Source: a virus
Length of the DNA stretch: 43,635 nucleotides
Virus record (IMG/VR): IMGVR_UViG_3300010885_047854
Span: 1 to 43,635 of that record
Direction: 5' to 3' (one strand)
Positions 8,601-20,600 of the stretch are shown piece after piece; positions within the stretch are counted from its first letter, which is position 1; each line of letters starts with the position of its first letter. The notes under the pieces are model-generated. The model searched no databases. It saw nothing but the letters and a program-made list of their open reading frames with translations, and was not told the DNA's origin. The position numbers were made by a program, and so were the translations under genes.

Positions 8601-11600
8601 GACCATCACCGGTCATGGACTCGGTGAATACGCCGAAGAATCGCCCGACGAACTGTTCTCGCAGATCAGTGAGGAAATCAGCACCAACGGTCGCTCGGCC
8701 AATGTTGGTCGCGCCATCGAAGGCTGGATCAAAATGCAGCCCGAACTCATGCTGGCCGTCACTGCCATGGGCGCTGGCGCTGGCACCGTCGGTGATCTCG
8801 CCAATCGGAAGTCCAACAACGCCGCCCTCCTCGCCGAAGACCTCGCCGCTGCCGACGCGGAAATCCGCAACTACACCGACGGCACCGTGGACAGCGCCGA
8901 GAACGATCACCGCCGCAACCGCGCTGCCTTGGCCCAGGCCATCGCCCGTGGTGTCGGACTCGACGGCATTGAAGAAGTCATCCTCAACAGCGCAGGCTGG
9001 ACCCGCAAAGATGCCAGCGGCATCACCCGTGCTGATGGCACTCTGACCAAGCTCAAAGACTACAGCGGACCCAATGTCCTCGACGTGGATAGCAGTGGCC
9101 AGGTCAAGCTCGACAAGACCTACGTCCAGAAGCTCGGCACCGCCATGCCCACCGTCGCCGGCCTCGTCGGCAGTAAGCAGACCGCCTGGCACAAACCCGG
9201 TCAGATCGAAACGGCTCCCGTTCCCGCCCCCCTTTCCCCATCCTCTGCCTCACCTGCATCTAGCGCCAAGCCCTCCTCGGGGGAGGTAGGGCCGCGCGCC
9301 CCCGCAGGCACCCCGCAGACCCGTGGATCAACCGCCCAAGGTGCGGCTGCAGTGACGGCCCAGGCCACAGCAGGGAAACCCCAGGTAGCAGCGCCAGCGG
9401 TATCTGGCGCTGCTGCCGCCCCCACCGTCAAGCCAGACAGCAAAGAAGCCCTGCTCTCTGGCTTCCCCGACATCAAAGACCCCGCCGACCCACGAGTGCA
9501 GCGCGCTTGGGAGATCGCCAACCACCTCGAAATGGCAGGCCTCGACCGTGCCAGCGCCAACCTCATCGCCACCAGCGAGATCCGCGCCCGTGGCGTGAAT
9601 GGCAAATCGGTCAACGACCAGGTCACCAGCGTGCCCTTCAACGACATGCTGAACGACCTCGGTATGACCGGCGACCGCACCACCCGCGAAGGCAGCGCCC
9701 CGCTCGCCCTCACCCGCGCCCCAAAGCCGCCGAAAGTTAGCCAGCCCACGGCTAGCTCAAAACCGGCCAGCCAAACCAAACCTAACCAAGTCAGCACGAA
9801 AACCGGCTGGGATGCCCAATGGGAACTAGCGCAACGGGCAAAGCAGCAAGGCGTAGACCTGTCCAGTTTCACCCGCGAACAATATGCGGACTACGCCATC
9901 CAAGAAGGCCTGCGAATTGATGACAGCCAGCTTAGAATGGCAACGCACCTTCGCAATGCCACCTCCATGGCAGAATATCAGGCGCTGAGAGCAACAAATA
10001 AACCGACCACCGATGAGCAAGTCCAGGCAGATCAAGATTTTAGCATCTTCGCCCAAGAGCAAATAGCCTTGGCTGAAGAAAAGAACGCAGGCACCCAAAC
10101 GGGCGAAGTTAGCCCTGGAGTCTTCGTTAGAAGCGGCACGCGGACATCAAATTCGTGGCTTTTTTGGATGATCAATAAAGGTGCCGGCAACGCCCACCAA
10201 GGCGCGACACACAAGGCATACCTTGGCTTTAGCGATATTTACAAGTCATTGACGCCAGCACGCATGAAGGCATTCATGGTGGCACTGCAAAAAGCGGGCT
10301 ACAACGGCGACATCAAGTCCGTTCAAGACTTGGCATCGCAGTCTGCCATCTCTGACCAAATCGTCATGCATGGCGCATCCAAAGCGGACGCTGAACTGGC
10401 ATTGAAGGTGGGCAAATCCTTCTTTGCCTCAGAGTTAAACTTCACCGACACAGGCATTGATCAAGATGGTAAATCACACAGCCAGGTGCTCGCCGAGAGG
10501 ATAGCTGGGCAGCCCAAGGCCAGCCAAACTCCGGCTAGCCAGCCCGTGGCTAAACCTGCCAAAAAGCCGGACCCCGTCGCCCCGAACAACCCTGCCTACC
10601 CCGCCCTCCGCGCCAAACTCGCCGCCAAGGAAATCAGCACCATCGACGTCGTCCGCGAGGTCATGCGACTCAGTGGCAAGCACGACACCGGAGATCTCCA
10701 AGACATCCTGACCGATCACCTCGGCATGAAGAAGGTCAGCGCCGCTGCTGCCGTGGAAACCCTGCGCGCCAAAGGTGAACTCACCGGCGACAAGAACGAC
10801 ACCATCAGCCTCGCGGCAGGCAAGAAAGCCTCCGACCGCCAGTCCACGCCAGCCACGAAAGGCTACACCGCGTCCAAGGAATTCGTCCCTGCCACCCAAG
10901 GTGCCCTCGCCGAGAACCCCGAATGGGCGCGCTCGAAGCTGTCCATGCTGGCCCGCACGCCACCGGCACGCCGCCGCTGGGCTTACCGCTTCTTAAATCA
11001 CCTCGAGAACACCATCAGCCAGCGCGGCGGCATGTATGACGCCTTCATGGTTGGCGGCATGGCTCAACAATACCTCGGGAAAAATAAGATCGGAGTGGTT
11101 GAAGTGGGAGACAAAGTCGTGCTCGCCATCAATCTCGACCGCATGCTGGCCGACTTCTCCTACCTCGGAGATCCACGCGCAGCCGCCATTGGAACCATCA
11201 TGGAAGAAGACATCCATGCTGCCCAAAAGCGACTGGAACAGTCCCGTCCAGAAAAGTGGAACAAAGCCAGTCTCGCCCAGCAATGGCTCGACTACCCAGA
11301 GGCTCTAAAAAAGACCATCTGGGAGGCCTACCGGAACGTCGTTGCCTCGAATGGCGGAACAATGCCAACGGCACTTGACGGTGATCCATCTGCTAAAAAA
11401 GCGATGGAAGAACTCCTGCAAAGCCTCGGACGGACCATGCCCTCCAAATGGAGCGCTTCAGCAGCTTATCACATGCAGTCGGAGTTCCTGCGCATGCTCG
11501 TGCAAGGCAGCATCGACCCCAAAAGCATCACCGAAACCATCGATGCCGATCCAACCCTCATTCAGCGGATCAAAGACCTCTTGGCCGATCTTTACGACAC

Positions 11601-14600
11601 CCTGCGCAGCCTGATCAAAGGCTTACCCGTGTCCCAGGCTGTCACCCTCGACCAGCAGGTCACTGAACTCAAAACCGCGCTCGAGCAGCTCGGCAAACCG
11701 TCCAGCGCCGAAGCCCTGCGCACGAAGCAGTTCCTGCGCGACCCGTCTGCAGTCGCCATGCAGGCACTCAAGAACGGCACCGTGTTCGACCACCTCGCCA
11801 CCCAGGACGCCCTGTTCACACCCCAAGGCCTCGCCCGAGTCTGGAACCTGCTCACGCCGGAGATGCGCGCCCAGGTCGAGCGACTGAAGAAGACATCCGC
11901 ACCCTGGCTGTCCAAGAAGCGCAGCGACAAAGCCTCTCTCACCCGCGACCTCCTGACCTTCCTGCTCGATCCACGCGCTGCCGAAGCCCTCGCCCAGTCC
12001 AACCTCACCGCCTCCAGCGCCAACACCGCCAGCACCAGCATGGTGCGCCGTGCCCTAAAAAGCATGAGCGACTACTTCCGCAGCAATCGCCCCGACTTCG
12101 CCCAGACCCTCGCCAGTCTCGACCTGCCCACCGCCCAAGTGCTCCAGCAGATGCAGGCCCTGCTGGTCAACGCCCGCGCCCAGTTTGAAGCTGCTGCCGC
12201 TGTCCAAAAACTCCCCACCCTCGGCATTGCTGAACCCCAGGCTGGCGATGATGACGAACTCACCGGACCACCGTCGCCCGCCCAAGAAAGCGCCCGCGCC
12301 ATGCTCAAAGCCTGGATGCAGGAAGCCCAGCAAAAGGCCTTCCTCGACCAAGCCGTGCAGGTCGCCGACCAGATGATGCCAGGCGTCGGCGATGCCCTCC
12401 AACAGCGCGCCATTGCCCGTCAGATGGCAGGCCAGACCTGGGAAGCCCTCAAAGCCCGCATGGAAGCGGTCGCCTCTGGCCAACCACCGTCAACCACCGT
12501 CAACAATCGGCAACGCGCAGCCTCAACTCTGGCCCTGCCTTACCAGCCCGCCCAGCGCAGCGCCCAGGCCATCGAGGAAGCCCTCACCGACCGCGACAAC
12601 GCCGCCCAGCAGAACAGCAGCCCCGCTGCGCGCGATGCCATCGCCCGTCGTCTCATGCAGGAAATGTGGGCCGCAGCCATCCTGTCCACCGCAGCCAATG
12701 CCGAGCGCCGTTACTACCTGAACCAGCGCGAACTCACACCCGAGCAGATCCGCCAGATCGACGCCATGCAGAAGGTGTCCAACGGCGATCTCCGTCTTGC
12801 CAACCCCTACGACCAGCGCGAGATCAGCACCGCCACCGAGTCCGGCGCCCCCGTCCGCATGATGGGAGTCACCCGCGAAAACGACCTCAAAGCCCTCGGT
12901 ATCCGCATCGGCAGCGATGGCACCGCCTATGCTGCCGCGAACGCCCCTGTGTACATCGAAGGCGGCACGATCATCATCAAGCAGAGCGCTCTCGACGACC
13001 TATCCCAGACCCTGCCGATCACCCGCCAGCAGTTCCGCCTCAGCGAGGACCAGCAGCGTGCCCGCGTCGGTCTCACGGGTGCCCCACAGCCCATCACGGC
13101 AGACGCCGTGGCCCAAGCCCGTGCCGAGCAGCAGAAGGAAGAGGACGACTACAAAGCCCGCCTGCGCCTGCGCCAGCTCGAACGCGAAGACGCTGCCAGC
13201 GAAGATAGCACCACCACTGAACCGCTCATCGACCCCGAAGCCGATCCAGCCACTGGCAGGCTGCCCATCGGTAGCCAGGGTGACATCATCAGCTACCTCG
13301 GCCCAGGCGGTGAAATCAGCCTCACTTGGCCTGGAGAAAAGGCCAGTGGCGAATGGGACTGGTTCCTTGAACTCATCAAAGAATACTACGACACCGACAG
13401 CACCAAGACCCGCCGCAAACGCCAAAACATCACCCGCGACGCCGAAGGCAATGTCATCGACATCAAGACGGTCAGCGTCGGCCACAGCAGCAAACTTGGC
13501 ACCACCAACAAGGCCAAGAAGATGGCGCGCGAAGGCGATCTATCCACGCCGGCATCCATCGTTGAATACCTCATTCTCAAAGGCGTCATCACTCCGCACA
13601 TCCCGACCAAAGACGGCGAACCGCGCAATCTCACCCTGGGTGGCAAGTCCAACATCGACGAAGCTGAATCCCACGCTGAAGCCGCCAACTACGACATCAC
13701 CAGTGGACTCGGCAACGCCGTGCTCGAAGCCATCTCCGGACGCGAAGCTGCCCGCAACAACCGCCAGAACGACCCAGCACGCGCCGCCGAGATGCAGACC
13801 CTGCGCTTCGAGCGCGACACCCGCAATGGACCTGCCGCCGTGGCTGTCCACGAACTCGCCCCGCTCTCTAATGAAGGCCCGACCGAGATCACGCTGAAAA
13901 CTCGAGAAGGCGACCTCGTGCCCGTGGAAGTCATCAGCTACGACTGGCGTCCCGTCGATCCCGACAGCACCGAAGCCGACGACTTCCTCGACGGCCACCC
14001 CGCTTGGCGTGAGACGCAGGACGGACCCGAGCGCATGGTCATCACCGTCAAAAACGGCACTTACTACGGCCAGCAGCAGATCCTGGGCGACGCCATCCTC
14101 CGAGTCCACGACACCGGCAACACCGGCCTCGGCGTCGATCTCGGTGACGGAACAGGCGACTTCGTGACCGACGAAGACACTGAAACCCCCGTGGAAACCA
14201 CGGAAACCACTGACGAGAACCCCGACAACGGTGACGGAACAGGCGTCGTCAGCCCCGACGAAGATACCGACAGCAACGAAGCCATCGGCGTCTCCACCAA
14301 CCCCGCCCTCGCCGACGAGATCGAGGCCGAACTGCGCAAAGCCGGACTGCTGGCATCCTCCGACCGCCGCCAACCCCTCCAGCGCATCAGCAAAGCCGAA
14401 CGTGAAGCTATCCACGAGGCCTACTTGACCGAAGCCGAACTGATCGAAGGCCTTGCTAAAAGTGACCCCCGCGCCAGCCACAAGGTCATCCACTACTGGA
14501 ACTCCCACGGCTTCACCGAGATTGCCAACGGCGACTACCCAGAGATCACGCGCGCCTTCATCGACGCCGTCCAGCGCATCCCGACCACAGCGCTACCAGG

Positions 14601-17600
14601 GCAGACCATCTACCGCTACCAAGGCTACCCCACCCCCGAAGACCGCGACGCCTACCTCCAGAACTACCAGAAAGGCGAAGTGATCACCATCGCCCGACCC
14701 GTCAACGCCTTCACCAACTGGCCGACCATGGGCAAGGAACTCGCCGAGAGTTTCGGGGGAGATCACCAGATCGAGTTTGTCATCGAATCCCCAAAGGCTG
14801 TCCGCGACTTGGCGTCCATCTTCGAAGACAAACGCCCTGGCGATGAAGTACTCTACCCACAAGGCAGTCAGTTCACCATCAAAAGCATCTCCCGCCCACA
14901 AGCAGGAACCAACTGGCTTGGCAAACCCTCTGAAGGATCACAAGTCACCGTCACCCTCCATGAAGCCGCCATCCCGCGCCTCTCCAACGCCCTCTTCGCT
15001 TCCGACCGCCAACTCGCGGACAAATACCGCCAGCCCGATGGTTCCTACCATTTCCCACGGCTCCTGCGTGGCATCGGCTCAAGTCCAAACGACGCCGGAG
15101 TGGCAGGCAAAGGCCCTTACTACACGCTGAAAGAACACGTGGCCAAGATGTATGCGGGCAGCACCGGCAAGGTCATCACGGACGCCGTGACCCTGAAACG
15201 GCCCCTCATCGCCACCTACCCCACGCTCACCAAACTGCAGACGAAGCTGTATGGTCGCATGCTCACGGGCTTCGAGCCGGAACTCTCCGCCAAATTCGAC
15301 ACCTGGATGCGTGAGCGTGGCTACGACGGTGCCATCCTCTTTGAGCCAGAAGAACCCGGCCAACCTGCCGAAGTCGTCAAACTGGCCCCCAGCAGCACCC
15401 CGCAGATGCGCGAATCCGTCAGCGCCGGCCAAGCGCTGTTCTCTGCCAACCGCCTGCGCGACATTGCCGGCGATGAAGCCGATGCCGCCTACGCCGCCGG
15501 CGTCCGCAAGTACTTCGGTTATCTGACCCGCATGCTGGCACTCGTGAACAAGCCCAAGGTGTTCGAGTCCTTCAAGCCCTACATGCACGGCGCATGGACC
15601 ACCATCGCCAACCAATACGGCCTTCCCGAGATCACCCGCGCCAGCGCCGAGGCTGACTACTTCCGCCTCGCCAATCAGAAATCCCCAGCACCGGGGGGGA
15701 TTTCTCAACAACGCCCCCAGAGTCCGACTCCACGTCCAACCCTGCCAACTGTCAGCCCCGCCGAAAAAGCCGATCTCGAGTGGGAAATGGGCCTGAGCGA
15801 CAACGCTACCCCCAACCCCTACGAGGTGCCCCCAGGACGCCGTGTGGTGCCCCGTGACGAAGCCACCGAAGCTCCTCCCGCACCCGTGGCCGATGAACAG
15901 CAGGCCGAGATCGACGCCGCCCTCGCAGACCCCGATGCCCCGAAGGTCGCCGAACTCGGCTTCGAGGTCGAAGCCAACACCAAGGACAAAAAGAAAAGGG
16001 AAAACATCGCTAAGCTCAAAGAGATCATTGATATCCTCAAGGCGCGCCCAGGCGTGCCGAAGAACCGCGAACGCATCGCCAAGCTCGAGCAGCGCCTGGA
16101 ACAAGCCGTTGAGGACCTCATCCAAGCCCGTGGTGCCACGCTCGAGCAGCGCCAGCAGGCCATCAACGAGGTCTATGGACCCCTCGCACCTAGCGTCAGT
16201 CTGCGCAACACCACCACCAGCTCAGGCAGCGTGGTGCCCCATATCATGCGCGGTCGCGCCCTCATGGTGGACCTCGCTGGCGTGCCTCACGTCGCCACCA
16301 AGCAGGTCGCCCTGACCAGCGTCGGCTCCGGCCATGCACCAGGCGTCCGCTTCCTGCCCCTGGCTGGCGACAAATCAAACTGGACCGGCTTCATCAACGA
16401 CACGATCAAGAAAGTCGCGCCGAACCTCGACGACGAGACGGACATCTACCTCGAACCCTACGGTGGCGGTCTGGTTTACCTCCAGAACCTCAGCTTCCTC
16501 CAGCGCACGACCAAGACCGTGATGATCGCGGTCAGCATGGACTACGAGCCGGAACGCCACGCCATCTACCGCGCCCTCGCCAACAATGATCAGCGCGTCA
16601 TCAACGACCTGCGCCATATCCTCAAAGACCTCAAGTACGAACCCACCACCGAGGAAGGTGAAGCATTCGTCGAAAAACTCTGGGGCAAGGCCGACAAGCG
16701 ATCACACACCGCTGCCTCGCAGGAAGCCTTCGAGCAACTGCCGAACCTGATCGCCCTACTCCAGAAGCCAAACGTCAAACTCATGGCGTGGAGCGATGCC
16801 GAAACCTTCCGTGCCGTGCTCGACCGTGCCACGGCTGGCAAGCGTGTCACCCTGCTGGAAGACAGCAACTACGCCGACCTGTTCGGTGAAGACACCGCGA
16901 ACCAATACGCCACCCAGGACGACCACCCAGAACTGCCAGGCTTCGGCCAGGCCAAGACCGAGTTCATCGGCAAAGACCCCGCCAAACTGCTCGCCCAAAA
17001 GCTGGTCGTCTATCGCGCGGTTCTCGAGGCTGGCGGCACCATCATCGCCACCAACAACATGAACTCCACCCTGCTCGGTGGACTGCTGGCCGAGTTCGGA
17101 GATCAGGGCCACTGGTTCGGTTACGCCCACCGCACCCGCCCCGTGAAGGACGGCTGGCTGAAACACCTCGATGGGAAAGGCGTTCTTTGGTCCACTGAAC
17201 GTCCTGAATATCTTGCTATCATCCGTAAATCAGGCGTTACTACCGCACCTAAATATGGAACCGAAACACCCAACGGATATGACTATCGGTCAGGCCCACG
17301 GCGGTCTGCTGAAGAAAACGATCGAGCGGCTCAACCTCGTCGAGAACCAAGTCCTCACACAGGAGGAAGCCTCGCTGCTGCTGAACTACTCCGTCAACAA
17401 ATCGCAGACCTGGCAGGTGCAGGATCTGCTGGAACGAGTGAGTCGAGTAGCGAGCCAGAAACGCCGGGAAAATCTACGAGCAAAACTGGCAGCACAACCG
17501 TCGCCAAGTCCAGTCTAGCGACCACCGCCGAACCACTCCCACCCGGAGCCAAAGCCAGCCCGCTCGACAGCGCGAAGTGGGATGCCGAGCAGCGTGAACA

Positions 17601-20600
17601 ACGCCGCATGGCTGAGCAGTTCGACAACCCCGAAGACAGCTTCGAGGATGACCTCGGCAGCGCCGCCGATGAAGCACTGGGCAACGACTTCGACGAAGAC
17701 GGCACACCCCTCGCCAGCGCCCCACGTCGTGCTTACGAGAGCATGACCTTCGACCCGCCCTTCGCGGCACCGTTCGGTCAGATCCTCAGCTACCACTGGA
17801 TGAGCAAGTCGGTCGGTGGCATGGAAAGCCAGCGCACCTCCGACTGGTCGCAGGCCCGCACCAACGCCGTCACCGGACGCGGCATCGTCCACCACTTCAA
17901 GGTGCAGAAGCCCGACGGCACGCACACCGTCAGCCTGGAAACTGCCCTCGGCCAACTGTCCGACCCTCAGCGCCAACGACTCCAGGGCCTCATCCGCGCC
18001 GAGCAGACCCGCCGTGCCGACCAGGCCAGCGGTCAGATGGCACTGTTCGCCTCCGGTCGCACACCCATCCTGTCAGCCTCCCGAGACGTCGCTGGACTGC
18101 GCACTGCTAAAGATGCGTGGACCGCCGCGAACTATGCCGAAGATCAGGCCGAGCGCATCGTGGACCAGTTCTACAAGCCTGCCGCTTTCTCGTCGATCCC
18201 GCCCAATGCCGTGCTTGTGCCCATGCCCAGCACCAGCGGTCACAACATCCTGCCACACCTGCTCGCCCAGCGCATCGCCCAGCAGCAGGGAGCCACCTTC
18301 GCCACAGGCCAGATCGGACGTGCCACAGCCCGCACCGAAGCCAAAAAGAAGACCACCTTCTGGGCCAAGATGGAAGACCCCGTGGACTACCAACCAGGCC
18401 CCGAGTTCAACCGTCTGCACCAAGCCACCGGCCCCATCTACCTGGTCGAGGATGTCCACAACACAGGCGAAAGCTGGATGGCAATGCGCCGCCTGCTTGA
18501 GGCTCACGACATCCCTGTCGCCGGCGTCGCCACCCTGACCGCCACCGAGCTGCGTGTTACCAGCCCGCGCGACATCGAGCGCCTAAGCGAAAAGGTCGCT
18601 CAGCTCACCAACACCCCACTTGATAAAACCACGGATCTGCTGCATGGTCTCTTCCATGACAGCTACAAGCAATGGTTCAACAAAGCCGAGCGCTCTGCCA
18701 CAGGCGATATACGCCAAGCCAGCCGCCTTCTCGACGCTGCCAGAGCACATGCAAAAGCGCGAGCGACTGAATACCGTCCTGAACGCCAAGATGGTCAAAC
18801 GGTGCCAGCAACAGGGAATCAAGACCCTCTAGCCTCGGCACCACGCCTTGCAGAAACCGCGCTTCAAAGCTACCTAGACACCCCCGATGTCAACGTCCCC
18901 CCAGCCAAGCAACCCGCCGCCAAACGTGCCGTCCGTGCCGCTGGTCGAGTCGCCACCGCTGCCTATCCACTACCCGATGCCGGAGGAGATGCTGGGAAGC
19001 GGAGCCGATTGGATGGACTCAGAGAACGTGCTCAACGGTCCTGGAGAGGGCTAATCGAAGGCAACACCGCTGAGATCGCTGCCACCTTCCAAGAGAAGGA
19101 CACGTTCAGCACTCTGCTGCACGACTTTATCAATCGGGACATCCCGACATTCGATATTCGCGGAGCCGTGATCACTCGGCCAGCCGACTTTGCTGCCTTC
19201 AATCTGGCCGTCCGCACGCCCTACTTCGAGACGCTGAAAATCGCCATCGTGGACCCATCCATGCAGGTCATCCACAGCCAGATCGTTTCCGTCGGTGCCC
19301 TCAATCAAGCCATCGCTATTCCAAGCAGTGTCGCTGGCATCATCGCCAGCGCGCGCTTGGCCAATCCCCAGGCTAAACTGGCAGGTTGGATCATCGCCCA
19401 TAACCATCCCTCTGGTAATCCCACCCCGAGCGATGCTGACCGCCGCATAACCAGGAGTTTCACCGCCATGGGCGATGTGCTAGGACTCCCGCTGCTCGAT
19501 CACGTCATCACCAATGGCGAACGCTATTTCAGCTTCAAGGAAGCCGGGATGGACATCTCCAGCGATGGCATCACACGGGACATTGATCTGCGCGGCAGCA
19601 CCAATGGCAAACCCAAACTGCCCGTATTACCAACACCCCCACGTCCTGACTTTGGCAACCTGGCCGACTGGGAAGCCATCGCTAGTGGCAATACCTTCAC
19701 CGTTGACCAGCCCAACAAAGCCGATAGCTACTTGCGCACCCTGCGCACCGCCGACCCAGATCATATTCACGTTCTATATCTTGACACCCGACTGGCACTG
19801 CGAGGCGTCGAACGCCTGCCTACGGACCTGACCACAGCGCAGACCTTCCAACGCATCGCGCTCGGTGCCGCCCGTGAAGGTGCCCATGCATTCATGCTGG
19901 GACTGCCATCGCTCACGCCGACCGAGAACAGCGTGCAAGCGCGCGCAGACACCGCCCACCTACCCTCTGATACGCAGCGCAGGTTTGTGCGAGCCATCAA
20001 AGAACGCGCCCACGCTCTCGGACTCCAGTTTGCGGACGCCATGACCCAAAGTCCAAACCACTTCTTCAGCTTCGCAGAACGTGGCCTGATGGAAGAACCC
20101 GCAACCTATGGCCTCGCCTCCTCCGACAAATCGCTTCCTTCCGTTGGCAATACCCTCAATCTGCGCTATGTTACCCCTGATGGACAAGACCCCGAAAACA
20201 CCCGCTCCAAACGCCAAGCCAGCAACCCGCTTGACTCGGCAGGAAGCGTTCGATCAGGCCGTCCGCAACGGCTCCCCTCTTCGCCCCCGGAGATGCTTGC
20301 TTGGGCGCAAGAAAACGGCTGGCTGATCGATTCCGACGACTTGGTCGCACGAGTCGGACTCGGCAATGAAATGCCCGGAGGCGACGAACACGACGTCTGG
20401 TATGACGAACTCACCCAGCGCGCCATCAAGCTGACTCTGGACACCTCTTTCGTCCAAGGAAGCCCCAACGCCTACCTTGGCAACCTCCAGCGCCAGAACG
20501 AACTGTTCGACACTGGCTTTGCCTTCGAAGGCGTGGTCGATGACGAAGGCACCCCACGCTTCGTCATCTCCCAGCCCTGGATCATCGGCTCCGTGGCCAG

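Noticed and set aside
6334-15130. Many long plus- and minus-strand frames inside the giant gene
   Set aside because: They are Pro/Arg/Ser- or Gly/Leu/Val-rich shadows with no recognisable domain. I kept only the 17255-17518 reading, whose composition differs.
15697-15741. Family A-like sequence in the giant gene at 15721 as an internal promoter
   Set aside because: Both half-sites carry changes, there is no gene start in frame nearby, and it translates as part of a Pro-rich linker. It is probably chance or a decayed copy.
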